From: Massilia sp. YIM B02443
GTDB taxonomy: Bacteria; Pseudomonadota; Gammaproteobacteria; Burkholderiales; Burkholderiaceae_D
DNA: 64,000 bases
Direction of reading: 5' to 3'
Assembly (NCBI RefSeq): GCF_030411955.1
Contig: NZ_JASNRA010000022.1
Span: 23,573-87,572, forward strand
Of the stretch, positions 44,597 through 52,771 are shown in pieces. The notes beneath the pieces are model-generated. The model worked only from the letters and a program-made list of their open reading frames with translations. It was not told the DNA's origin and did not search any database. The stretch's first letter is position 1; each line of letters begins with the position of its first letter. Position numbers and translations under genes: made by a program.

Positions 44597-45376
44597 ATGT
44601 CGGTTCTTAATTTCCTAACCAAAACCGCTACCACTGCTGTTTTAAGCAATGACGAGCAACGCTCGATCGCGACCTCAATACGCACACTTGAAGAGCGCCT
44701 TGAGCATTACTTTCCAGAAAACACAATCAAACGTAAATTGCAGTTTGGATCGTCGACACGTGGAACCATCCTTCCCAGAATCGTCGACGAACAGTCAGAC
44801 ATTGATTTCATGGTAGTTTTTTCAGATGCGACGTTCACGCCAGCCACATACTTGAGCCGGTTGCGAAGCTTTGTAGAGAAGCGCTATTCGGCTTCGAACA
44901 TCTATCAATCCCACCCTACGATTGTGCTTGAGTTAAATCATATAAAGTTTGACCTAGTGCCTGCCACCGAAGGATTTTTATATGGATTGCAAATTCCAGG
45001 CAAGGACGGCACATGGATCGGGACAAACCCTAATGATTTTAACGAAAAGTTAGAGCGAAAAAACGTTAAACATAATCATCAAATCAAACCTGCAATTCGC
45101 TTATTGAAGATCTGGAATGCAAGGCATGACTTCCCGTTCGAATCCTATCGTCTAGAACAACAGATCTGCAGCATGTATTTTGCGAATTCTGCCAATCTTA
45201 AGGATATCTTGTTTACGATTTTCGAGGATCTCCGCACTGGACTGTTTTCGCCCAAATGGATCAATAACCACCTTACGCAAGCTCGACTTAGAATTGCGAA
45301 AATTCGTGATCTAGAAGCGCGCGGACTAACCGGCCTGGCAGAGATCGAAGCGAGGCGACTTCTGCGAATGCGTTGA
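44597..45376 (+). CDS. SMODS/CD-NTase-like nucleotidyltransferase
   Basis: A 259-residue nucleotidyltransferase of the SMODS type. The catalytic signature is GSSTRGT (Gly51-Ser52) followed by QSDIDFMVVF (Asp68, Asp70), with the third carboxylate in IKFDLVPA (Asp119). The C-terminal part contains NHQIKPAIRLLKIWNAR, the helical lid typical for the group. CD-NTases make cyclic or linear oligonucleotides that switch on an effector. It is convergent with the four-TM effector gene (15 bases between stops). ATG at 44597 is placed by family similarity; the frame starts at 44537. It may share or have lost its own effector. Confidence 0.85.
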   Translation: MSVLNFLTKTATTAVLSNDEQRSIATSIRTLEERLEHYFPENTIKRKLQFGSSTRGTILPRIVDEQSDIDFMVVFSDATFTPATYLSRLRSFVEKRYSASNIYQSHPTIVLELNHIKFDLVPATEGFLYGLQIPGKDGTWIGTNPNDFNEKLERKNVKHNHQIKPAIRLLKIWNARHDFPFESYRLEQQICSMYFANSANLKDILFTIFEDLRTGLFSPKWINNHLTQARLRIAKIRDLEARGLTGLAEIEARRLLRMR

Positions 45377-45391
45377 AACGCAGGAGAAAAT

Positions 45392-46168
45392 TCAAACAAT
45401 CCCCAATCTAGGCTTTATCTCATCCCATTTGAGCGACAGCTCAGGATTTAATTTTTCAAAAACGCTGTCGGAAAGCGTTATGCTTGCTAGCGCTTTTGAT
45501 GCCTCGTATTTTGTGATGTATTCAAAAGCTAGAGCTGCAAATACCTCTTTGCTATGGTTCGCTAAAAACAGTTGCTGCAAATCGTCAAAAAGCCTATCGC
45601 AACGTGTTTTAAGCCAAAACATACGTACGCCACGCACAAAGATTTGCTCTGCCAAAACGACTTGGGTAACGGACGCAACAAGAGACATAGATGTGCCTCG
45701 GTAAATCCAAATTGACAGGAGCACGATTAAACTTATTGTGGCCAAGGGCAAGAAACTCCTCAACATATGAGTGACGATAGTTTTGGTGAACAATACATTT
45801 TCTAACACTTGTGCAGCCGCTCGGCGAGATGTGCTTGCTTCGTCACTGTTGAAATAACCCACTGTAGTCTCAGTTGTCAGCGGACGGTTGTAGACTTTTG
45901 CCCAAAAATCTTTTAGACGAGCATCTGCGCCTCGCGGCGACAAGAAAAATCGAGACGTGACGTCGAGCACAAGCATCGCGCAAACGATAACGACGAACAC
46001 CAGCTGCAGTGGACTGGTGAGTGCAGGATAGCTTTGATCTGTGAACACAGTGGCCAACGCCAAGCCAGCGCTAGCAAAAAATAATTTGTCTGTGATTTTC
46101 TCACATCGCTCAAGCACCCGAAAATACCGGTCGCGAACTGGGTCAATCTTCGGTTGTGCGCTCATCAC
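45392..46168 (-). CDS. Four-TM CBASS effector-like membrane protein
   Basis: A 258-residue protein with four predicted membrane helices at about 28-43, 52-75, 139-156 and 160-178, and a cytoplasmic C-terminus with LFLANHSKEVFAALAFEYITKYEASKAL. It resembles the SMODS-associated four-TM (S-4TM) effectors that open the inner membrane on binding a cyclic nucleotide and so kill the infected cell. It is the third gene of the minus-strand CBASS operon and overlaps the E2 gene by 26 bases. The start is one of two tandem ATGs (46168). Which CD-NTase drives it, the one in its operon or the convergent one, cannot be told. Confidence 0.8.
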   Translation of the reverse strand: MMSAQPKIDPVRDRYFRVLERCEKITDKLFFASAGLALATVFTDQSYPALTSPLQLVFVVIVCAMLVLDVTSRFFLSPRGADARLKDFWAKVYNRPLTTETTVGYFNSDEASTSRRAAAQVLENVLFTKTIVTHMLRSFLPLATISLIVLLSIWIYRGTSMSLVASVTQVVLAEQIFVRGVRMFWLKTRCDRLFDDLQQLFLANHSKEVFAALAFEYITKYEASKALASITLSDSVFEKLNPELSLKWDEIKPRLGIV

Positions 46169-46643
46169 CTGCCCTACTCTTAATTTTTCGATTTATCCCA
46201 TAGCGTCGGCGAGCCGTATTTGGATGCATCCCGCCGCCCTGCCACTCGCCGCTTAAAAGCCACGTTTCAAAGTACCATAGCCAGCGAACCGTCCAAGGAA
46301 CAAAGGTCTCGGAAAGCTTCATGCTGGGCTGCCACTCACCGTGTTTTGGGTAGTACAGACATAACCGCACGCCTTCACGATCACTGGCATAGATGTGGGG
46401 AATTTCCCGCTCACCGGCTAACTTAGTTAGATCCGGGGAAACAACATACATTCTGGGAGGTCGCCCACCTGGGTAAACCATTAGCTCGCAAGTGTAGATA
46501 CGAGAGGCTTCCGATGGCGATAACTGCATACGATAGAGAACGGCTCGCCCAGATAGAAAGCGGCGCTTGGCACCCGGAATGCCAAGAAGATCTACGTCTA
46601 GAGCCTTCTTTGCTAGATTAGCGTGACTCTTCGGCGGTGCCAC
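46143..46643 (-). CDS. E2-like protein of short type II CBASS
   Basis: A 166-residue protein of the prokaryotic E2-like family used in CBASS. The core is recognisable: PHIYASDREGVRLCLYYP with probable catalytic Cys95, EWQPSMKLSETFVPWTVRW, and FETWLLSGEWQGGG. Type II CBASS uses ubiquitin-type chemistry to attach the CD-NTase C-terminus to targets and prime it; short loci have only this E2 and no E1 or JAB. GTG at 46643 has GGTGAG at 6 bases and sits 3 bases after the CD-NTase stop, so the two are coupled. Normal length. Confidence 0.85.
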   Translation of the reverse strand: MAPPKSHANLAKKALDVDLLGIPGAKRRFLSGRAVLYRMQLSPSEASRIYTCELMVYPGGRPPRMYVVSPDLTKLAGEREIPHIYASDREGVRLCLYYPKHGEWQPSMKLSETFVPWTVRWLWYFETWLLSGEWQGGGMHPNTARRRYGINRKIKSRAGDERTTED

Positions 46644-46646
46644 TAG

Positions 46647-47888
46647 TTACTCACCGTAGAACGTATTGGACTTCGCAGTAAGCGGTAGAATTAGGCCTCC
46701 AGCTAGAACGGCCTTCGCGGCCCCCGCGTTTCTTTGCTTCTCCTGCGCATTCAATTGCCCGTTTATCAAGGCTTTGCCAGCGCGCTCGCCGAAAGCTCCG
46801 GCTACGAGCTCGCCAACCTGATCCATACCGCTTCGTGATTCGATCGCGTCAACAATGGCAACGATGTCGTTCCCAAACTTACGATGCCACTGATTGAAAA
46901 TTTGTTGCCTAGATCCTGAATTCATTGCGCTTGCCAAGTTATCACCAGGAGCTGTTGGGTTCGGCACTTGCCATTCTTCACGCGTCCCAATCGAGATGCG
47001 GTCGATGAAGTCCGGCATGTCGCGGACAATATCAATAAACAGAGCCAATGGGTCAGCGTGCAGAAGAGGAGCTTGACGTGCATACGCCCCTGCCGCAAGC
47101 GCCGTAAGGAAAATCGATGACGGCGCCTGGTCAATCAGATCAGGGGACTTCGCAAAGGTAGTGTCGCGGTGTAGCTTGATGATCTGGATTACGCGGCACA
47201 GCAAACGATCGAAAACGTCTTCAGCATTTGATAACGGCGTAACATCAGCTCGCTTGAAGTCTTCGGTTGCAGCCTTCGCCAAAATTGTTCTTGAGAAAAC
47301 AGGCTGGATGGCTGCTATGCCATTGAAATAGCGAGCAAGACCTTTAGGATTTGTCGGATCGAACGTTCGACGGTTGCGGTCAGGAATGAGTCCATGCGTG
47401 TCACCGTAAAGAGCGTGATGCACTGGAGAATCGATTACGGGCGCGATATCGGCGCACATACCGTCAGCATACTCAAGAGTAACGCAGCGCTCCCACTTCT
47501 TGAGAGTCAAGCCATGCTGATCGGCATATCGTTTGACTGCCCTGTAGAGACGGTCGACGAGCTCAACAGGACCCTGTGATGAGTAGCGAGCGTGAGCCTT
47601 TCGGTCGAAACGCGCTACGAGATCAACATCGAACCCGTCACCACCTCGAAGTGGTCGGATCAACGTACCGAGCTCGCGCGAGCCTTGAGGATGTACCTCA
47701 AGGAGCTCGCTCTCAAATTCAGAGCATTCAACTAAGAACGCACTCGTACTGTCATATGAACGTTCGAGAGCTGAAAGCTGCGTCGCTGTCGGCTCAAGTG
47801 CGCGGCCAATATATTCAACCAGATTAACAAAATGCGAGTTGGACGCATCTGAATATTGACGCGTACGCTCCGTAAGAACCGCTGCCAT
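46647..47888 (-). CDS. CBASS CD-NTase (cGAS/DncV-like nucleotidyltransferase)
   Basis: A 413-residue CD-NTase. The signature QGSRELGT (Gly69-Ser70) leads to GFDVDLVARF (Asp87, Asp89), and the third Asp is in CADIAPVID (Asp147). The C-terminal helical half includes FDRLLCRVIQIIKLHRD and ASSIFLTALAAGAY-like helices, and the last residues are NTFYGE, ending without Gly-Gly but with a flexible tail that the E2 could conjugate. It would make a cyclic di- or trinucleotide on phage infection. ATG 47888 has GAGGAG at 6 bases; the GTG at 47894 lies on top of that site. Heads the operon CD-NTase, E2, 4TM effector. Confidence 0.9.
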   Translation of the reverse strand: MAAVLTERTRQYSDASNSHFVNLVEYIGRALEPTATQLSALERSYDSTSAFLVECSEFESELLEVHPQGSRELGTLIRPLRGGDGFDVDLVARFDRKAHARYSSQGPVELVDRLYRAVKRYADQHGLTLKKWERCVTLEYADGMCADIAPVIDSPVHHALYGDTHGLIPDRNRRTFDPTNPKGLARYFNGIAAIQPVFSRTILAKAATEDFKRADVTPLSNAEDVFDRLLCRVIQIIKLHRDTTFAKSPDLIDQAPSSIFLTALAAGAYARQAPLLHADPLALFIDIVRDMPDFIDRISIGTREEWQVPNPTAPGDNLASAMNSGSRQQIFNQWHRKFGNDIVAIVDAIESRSGMDQVGELVAGAFGERAGKALINGQLNAQEKQRNAGAAKAVLAGGLILPLTAKSNTFYGE

Positions 47889-48009
47889 GTGCACTCCTCT
47901 ACCCTGCCGCCCAAGCGGCCACCGTTATTAGCACTCTCGCACTACGAGTGCTAATTATAAATACATTTGAGCACCTGGGTGGTTGTCCGTCAACAACTAA
48001 TCATCTCAT

Positions 48010-48268
48010 TTTGCATTTCTCGGCACCCGCAATGCCGCACCATCCGGCGACGTGGGCGTCTGTGTAGATACCGGGGTCACCAGGTAACCTTGGCCGTCAT
48101 CGGACGGTTGCGTCCCTGCGCTGACGATCAGACCTACAACAGCGCTGGCCGTAGTAAATCGCTGCGGAGACAGTTGGCGCACCATCAGCATGGGCGCGGG
48201 AGCGGTTCATCGGTGCCATCACAAGGAAGTTTCGAAGTGTATAGCGGCCCAAGCGGTCATTATGCTGA
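48010..48268 (-). pseudogene. Old Yellow Enzyme (alkene reductase) fragment
   Basis: Read on the minus strand in pieces, the sequence gives LGRYTLRNFLVMAPMNRSRAHADGAPT, then after a frameshift GLIVSAGTQPSDDGQGYLVTP, then after a second shift GIYTDAHVAGW. This is the start of an OYE/NemA-type flavin ene-reductase (residues ~8-95 of ~360). The rest is missing. It is a scar from a gene cut by later insertions, next to the IS3-family remnant on its 5' side and the CBASS operon promoter on the other. Confidence 0.8.
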
Positions 48269-48316
48269 CACTTGCGAGTATGATAAGGACCTTCCGTGTC
48301 TTTCTGCCCGAGCAAG

Positions 48317-48929
48317 GGCCTTCCCCCACCAGTGCCGGATGCCAGCCTAGCTTGACTCACCAATCCATGCCATTGCGCCGAACCTGCTAGACCGGCAATT
48401 TGAAGCGACAGGTCCGAACCAGAAATGGGCGGCCGACTTTACCTATGTGTGGACGAGCGAAGGCTGGCTGTTTGTCGCTGTCGTGCTGGACCTGTACTCG
48501 CGTCGTGCAGTGGGCTGGTCGATGCAACCGACGATGACAGCGCAGTTGGTAATGGATACCCTGTTGATGGCCATCTTCCATCGCGGTCGGCCTCGCGCTG
48601 TCTTGCATCACTCGGACCAGGCCGCCCAATACATGAGCGAGGATTTCCATCGCTTGCTCGAGTTCTATAGCATTGTCTGTAGCGTGAGTCGTCGCGGTAA
48701 CTGCTGGGACAACGCCGCAATGGAAAGCTTCTTCTCAACGCTCAAGACTGAACGCCTGAGCAAAAAGCATTACCGGACAAGGGATGACTTGCGTACTGAC
48801 GTGTTCGACTATATCGAAAGGTTCTACAATCCACGCCGGCGTCATTCCACTATCGGATACATCAGCCCGGTACAGTTTGAAAATCTAAAGTGCGCCTAAC
48901 AGAAGTGTCCGTATCGACGGGGGAAGGCC
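48317..48929. mobile_element. Internally deleted IS3-family element
   Basis: GGCCTTCCCCC at 48317-48327 and its inverse GGGGGAAGGCC at 48919-48929 look like the ends of an IS3-family element. Only ~0.6 kb remain between them, against ~1.2 kb or more in complete members; orfA and the first part of orfB are gone. The remaining transposase part reads 48366-48899. Confidence 0.75.
48366..48899 (+). pseudogene. IS3-family transposase orfB, C-terminal part
   Basis: The frame enters without a start and reads IAPNLLDRQF, KWAADFTYVWTSEGW (first catalytic Asp), LHHSDQAAQYMS (second Asp; the usual SDxGxQY is slightly altered), NCWDNAAMESFFSTLK (Glu) and FYNPRRRHSTIGYISP. The DDE integrase core is thus nearly intact, but the N-terminal HTH_21 part and orfA are deleted. 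It cannot move alone. Confidence 0.85.
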
Positions 48930-48950
48930 ATCACTATTGCAGAGGAACGT

Positions 48951-49748
48951 ATGTATCAAGAACTGTATGCCGATATATCTAAAGCTTGTTGTGCGATCAC
49001 TGTTTTTGAAGACGAAGAAGTGGTGAGTGAGGGTACAGGCTTCACCATCAATGCAGAAGGACAGATCCTTACAGCCGCCCATGTCGCTCTTGGGCAGTGG
49101 CCTGTGGACTTGAAGAAGTACGCCGACCGAAACACGAAAATTATTGCGAAGCTTCCAGGAATACCCGAATACGAATGTCAGCTTGCAATCTCCGGTCTCG
49201 AAATTCGCGTCACCGCATTTAGCAAGCCAATATGGATTGATTTCGCCGCACTTGTTCCATCGAATGCTCTGCCAGCTTCTGTTCCATTCTTAAGATCTAG
49301 GATATTGTCGCCTAGGCTTGGTGAAGAAGTGTTCGTAGCAGGCTACTCGGAAGAACTCGAAATCCCGTTTGGCGTTGATAGACTGCTGCGACGTGATGTG
49401 CCCGGCGCTGCCGATTTTTACAAAGCTATGTCAAGGGGCTATTTGGCTGACATGACCGGACCCTTGATTAAGCGTGGTGTAATAGGCAATTCCCAAGGAC
49501 TTTATGCTCAAGACTCAGCATCTGGAAGGACAATTTCGTGCGAGATCATATTCATCGACAATGGAATGAACCCCGGTGCTAGCGGCGGTCCGGTCGTCAA
49601 TAGCGAAGGCGAAGCAATTGGCATTATAACTAAGCGGGCAATAACATCCGCAGCGCAAGGCGCAGACCCTAGCTTGGCTATTCCATCGGGATGCACTATT
49701 GCGATTTCCCTACATCCGCTCTTAGCTGCTAGCAGCGACACTCCGTAA
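48951..49748 (+). CDS. Trypsin-like serine protease in the defence island
   Basis: A 265-residue protein with the S1/trypsin-like catalytic triad in order: His44 (LTAAHVAL), Asp97 (IWIDFAAL) and Ser211 (GASGGPVV). No signal peptide or membrane anchor, so it would act in the cytoplasm, unlike Deg proteases; no PDZ domain follows. AGAGGA lies 6 bases before the ATG. Cytoplasmic trypsin-like proteases occur as effectors or processing partners in several bacterial immune systems, which fits the location, but no partner is identified. It follows the IS3 remnant by ~20 bases. Confidence 0.85.
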   Translation: MYQELYADISKACCAITVFEDEEVVSEGTGFTINAEGQILTAAHVALGQWPVDLKKYADRNTKIIAKLPGIPEYECQLAISGLEIRVTAFSKPIWIDFAALVPSNALPASVPFLRSRILSPRLGEEVFVAGYSEELEIPFGVDRLLRRDVPGAADFYKAMSRGYLADMTGPLIKRGVIGNSQGLYAQDSASGRTISCEIIFIDNGMNPGASGGPVVNSEGEAIGIITKRAITSAAQGADPSLAIPSGCTIAISLHPLLAASSDTP

Positions 49749-49957
49749 TCATCACGTAATTTCATTCGGGTCGTGAAAGTACCGTTGGCCGTCTACGATA
49801 TCTTCGGCCAAAATCATAATGCCAGATGAACAAAGCTCATGGACGTTGCTGAACCCTGTGTTATCCCGCACGGGAAAGCTCAGGGAAAGCATCGTTATCC
49901 ATGAGCGTCGCCTACAGCAATTTTCTGTGAAGCTAAACTAAGCGCTAGGGGCACAAC

Positions 49958-50173
49958 ATGAGTAAAAACGCAAAACTAACGTCTCGGAGCTCACGGCAAG
50001 CTATTGCTATCTTAGCCCTAAGCGACGTGAAGCTGAGCCAGTTTGGATTCGACGTGCTCACAAGAATTGAGGCGGGCTTGCTTACTTACGCGGAAGGCAA
50101 AGCAGAGATTTTAGAGCGGGCACGAGCTAAGTTGATGCAGGAAGCGCTGCTGCATTCCTCGGACGATCAATAG
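49958..50173 (+). CDS. Small protein, weakly antitoxin-like
   Basis: A 71-residue protein: SSRQAIAILALSDVKLSQFGFDVLTRIEAGLLTYAEGKAEILERARAKL. The pattern of a helix, a loop and GLLTxxEGxxxIL weakly recalls VbhA-type antitoxins that inhibit Fic toxins, but no Fic gene is adjacent. AGGGGC precedes the ATG. It is followed 19 bases later by another small gene. Function not established. Confidence 0.5.
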   Translation: MSKNAKLTSRSSRQAIAILALSDVKLSQFGFDVLTRIEAGLLTYAEGKAEILERARAKLMQEALLHSSDDQ

Positions 50174-50192
50174 CTAAATCACCCGAAATGAT

Positions 50193-50576
50193 TTGGAGAA
50201 AAGCTTAAAAAAATGGCTCAAGAAAATATTTACTTCCAATGCGGACGTTACTGAAGCATTGCTCGGGCGGTTTGCGGAATACCCCGCCGAAGTCGATTCG
50301 TTTCTTGACCGATATGTCCGGGAAGGCTGGATATCAGAAACTGGATTACCCATCCGATCTGATTTTGAACGCAGAAACTACGAAAATGTTGCCGAGCTTA
50401 TATCGCCCGAATATGTCGCTATGTACTTGCGGGGACGTTACAATGTAGATGTCGCCAATCCAGTTTTTCATTGCCCGGACGATACGCTAGTTGAGAAACG
50501 CATCACAAATCATTTTTTATACCTTCACAACCTTTCCACTCAGTCGCAAACCAACGAGAACTCCTCAAACGAATAG
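50193..50576 (+). CDS. Small protein of unknown function
   Basis: A 127-residue protein, not recognised, read from a TTG at 50193. Residues ~1-60 are helical with LLGRFAEYPAEVDSFLDRYVREGWISETGLPI; later SPEYVAMYLRGRYNVDV and EKRITNHFLYLHNL. The start is uncertain; no good ribosome binding site is visible, and the frame could be an extension of the gene before it. Island composition. Confidence 0.45.
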   Translation: MEKSLKKWLKKIFTSNADVTEALLGRFAEYPAEVDSFLDRYVREGWISETGLPIRSDFERRNYENVAELISPEYVAMYLRGRYNVDVANPVFHCPDDTLVEKRITNHFLYLHNLSTQSQTNENSSNE

Positions 50577-50770
50577 TCCTGTTTTTACCACTTAGCATAT
50601 ATTCCCTTCGGCGGATGCATCGTAATTGACCTGCATAGGGAATGAGCGTAATGTATGTGGATTCCATCGCATACATGGGATGTCAGATAAGTGGATGCAT
50701 TATGCACCTTGTTTTATGACAGTCCTGACTGTGTTGCTTACACGTATGCGTTTCATGGGATGGAGGAATC

Positions 50771-51136
50771 ATGTCTGTTGACACGCAAGACGATAATTTT
50801 GAAGTACCCGGTGACTTTCCCAAGCCTGTGCACTTGGGTGCAGTCGGAGGTGCTCAGCCTAAATTTTTAGCAGTTATGTATCAAGGTAGATTTTATGAGC
50901 CTGGTGCGACTCCACCTGAAGTTTATGAGCGCTGGCTTATGTGCAATGATTTGGCTGAACAGTTAGTTAAGAAATCTTTGCTATCCAAAGCAGGGAAAAG
51001 AGCTCACATGTCGGAAACTGAAATATTAGAACAATATTTTATCCGCTTACTCGCCACAAATTGGACAAGCAACGAGGAGGCGCGCTGGATCATTAACAAG
51101 GTTGCGTCAGAACTAGATTGGCAAATTTGTTTTTGA
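50771..51136 (+). CDS. Unknown protein, first gene of exonuclease operon
   Basis: A 121-residue protein, not recognised. It opens with an acidic, Pro-containing stretch (VDTQDDNFEVPGDFPKPVHLG) and continues FLAVMYQGRFYEPGATPPEVYERWLMCNDLAEQLVKKSLL, then helical MSETEILEQYFIRLLATNW. GGAGG at 6 bases before the ATG supports the start. The next gene follows 7 bases after the stop, with GAGGAG over the junction. Confidence 0.65.
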   Translation: MSVDTQDDNFEVPGDFPKPVHLGAVGGAQPKFLAVMYQGRFYEPGATPPEVYERWLMCNDLAEQLVKKSLLSKAGKRAHMSETEILEQYFIRLLATNWTSNEEARWIINKVASELDWQICF

Positions 51137-51143
51137 GGAGAAA

Positions 51144-51416
51144 ATGGTGACAAATCCCCCCAGTGCGTCCCGCTCGCAAAATTACGCTATTCGTGGTTCA
51201 GCAACGAAAACTACAGACTTTTTGGTGCGATTTAGTGGAATGCTTGCTCCGCGCAATGAAATTTCGGAGCGCAAGAGAAGGAAGCTTAACCATAATTTGA
51301 GTAATTTACCAGACGGGTCGTTTGAACGTTCACCTATAGATCTCGAACTAGTAATTCGTCGCGCTAAATTGGGAGAACTTGGCTCCACTGAAGTTCGCCA
51401 GAATCAGATTTGGTGA
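51144..51416 (+). CDS. Small basic protein, second gene of exonuclease operon
   Basis: A 90-residue basic protein, not recognised: FLVRFSGMLAPRNEISERKRRKLNHNLSNLPDG, then SPIDLELVIRRAKLGELG. GAGGAG 4 bases ahead of the ATG, spanning the end of the previous gene, marks translational coupling. Lys/Arg clusters (SERKRRKLNHN) suggest nucleic-acid contact. Between it and the exoribonuclease are ~150 bases with no convincing frame. Confidence 0.6.
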   Translation: MVTNPPSASRSQNYAIRGSATKTTDFLVRFSGMLAPRNEISERKRRKLNHNLSNLPDGSFERSPIDLELVIRRAKLGELGSTEVRQNQIW

Positions 51417-51567
51417 GGATTGTAAAGTATGGATCCTAATTGCTTTGCGCTTAGTGTCCTTTGCGCTTTTTATGCGACGCTCTCCTCCCTGGAGTTGCGT
51501 TCGATAGCGTTAGTGAATACGCCCTTCCTCATTAATCTTATCTCTTTATCTAATTCGTGGAGTAGGA

Positions 51568-52035
51568 ATGAATTTAGTGTTTCTCGATACAGAGTTCACC
51601 AACTTCAACAATCCTGAGCTTATTAGTATCGGCCTTGCATCATCTGACAGCGCGAATTTCTATGCTGAGGTAGACTACGTCGCATCCTCATGCAGCGAGT
51701 TTGTTCACAAGGTAGTAGTTCCGCTTCTTTCGTGCAATAGTCAAATTTCAACCGAACATTTACGTGATAAGATCTTGAGATGGTTCGATTCAATTCGAGG
51801 TACCAGTCCGATCGTCATCTGTTATGACTCTGATTATGACCGAATTTTGTTTCTAAGGTTATTCGACAATAATCTGCCAAATTTCCTGATCCTTCGGAGC
51901 ATTGGCTACCGCCATATCAATGGAGTGAAGCGTGCCGATTTTTACTTGAGCAACAACTTAGATGAGCACCATGCTCTAAATGACGCGATGGCGTTGCGTT
52001 ACGCCTTCAGAGGTTGGACTCGAACTGTTCGGTGA
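51568..52035 (+). CDS. DEDDh-type 3'-5' exoribonuclease
   Basis: A 155-residue protein with the DEDDh exonuclease signature: Asp7 and Glu9 (LVFLDTEFTN), an Asp in the CYDSDYDRI segment (residue 87 or 91), then His134 and Asp139 in EHHALNDAMALR. Size and motif spacing resemble the Rv2179c-like exoribonucleases, which trim RNA 3' ends with two metal ions. GGAGTAGG precedes the ATG. It may form an operon with the two small genes upstream (50771, 51144). Island composition. Confidence 0.8.
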   Translation: MNLVFLDTEFTNFNNPELISIGLASSDSANFYAEVDYVASSCSEFVHKVVVPLLSCNSQISTEHLRDKILRWFDSIRGTSPIVICYDSDYDRILFLRLFDNNLPNFLILRSIGYRHINGVKRADFYLSNNLDEHHALNDAMALRYAFRGWTRTVR

Positions 52036-52253
52036 CATGTCTGCGCAGCGAGCCTTAGCGTTGTCACTTCTTGAAAAGATAAATAATAGGTACTTTTGGT
52101 TGACAAGATGATATGAGTAAGAGGTGAACCAAACCAATCAATGGTTGTTGACAGCCTAGAGTTCTAGAGTGCATTATTCTGGACAAGTTGCTCGGCGCGA
52201 CAGAATTTCTTCGTGCCGAGTTATCAAATTAACCTCTCGTCGATAGTGCCCAA

Positions 52254-52556
52254 TTGCAACATCTACATACCTTCGAAACGAAAGAAGAGGCCGAAGAGGC
52301 TCTAGTAAAATTATCGGGATCGAAGCGATTGGCTAGTGATCGAGACGGTACTGAAGTCATATATAAATTGTTTGGTGAGTTGACCTGGAGAAATCTCTAC
52401 GCTTTGGGCCTGCATAATCTTCCTGAGTTGAAAAGCATCCTATCGCACCGGGACTCTGGATGCGCCTATAATGAGAACCGACACCGCGAAATTATGGCCG
52501 CACTCGAAAACATTTCGCGAGTGCTCGGGCTGAGGATTCCTGCACATTGGCAATGA
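52254..52556 (+). CDS. Possible small protein of unknown function
   Basis: A 100-residue frame from TTG 52254: HTFETKEEAEEALVKLSGSKRLASDRDGTEVIYKLFG, then LPELKSILSHRDSGCAYNENRHREIMAALENISRVLG. Composition is protein-like and helical, but no ATG or ribosome binding site is present, so it may be a fragment. After its stop lies a small perfect palindrome, 52563-52578 (ACGTAC-AAGT-GTACGT). Confidence 0.4.
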   Translation: MQHLHTFETKEEAEEALVKLSGSKRLASDRDGTEVIYKLFGELTWRNLYALGLHNLPELKSILSHRDSGCAYNENRHREIMAALENISRVLGLRIPAHWQ

Positions 52557-52771
52557 AAGCTGACGTACAAGTGTACGTATATTCCCAAATTCGAAATGGG
52601 TAGCACCGGCCGCGATTCGGTCCGGGCGCGTAAGAAGACCTATTAAGAGCGGCTAACAAACCTGCTTAACGCGCAGGCGGAACATTATTAAGCTGCGAAT
52701 TACTCCCACTCCCGATATGAATTTGTTTGGAAAGCTGCGCCCCTGGCGGAGACCTGCCACTTGCGCTGCAG

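Noticed and set aside
49819-49941. A 40-codon frame from an ATG between the protease and the small genes
   Set aside because: Too short and without a clear ribosome binding site or homologous pattern; a 7-bp hairpin (49785-49811) just before it is also not followed by T residues.
51429-51617. A 62-codon frame before the exoribonuclease
   Set aside because: It overlaps the start of the exoribonuclease in another frame and has a Ser/Leu-rich unremarkable composition without ribosome binding site support.
52650-52700. A CTAACAA motif that could suggest an integron attC site
   Set aside because: The paired GTTRRRY core and the internal symmetry of attC sites are not present.
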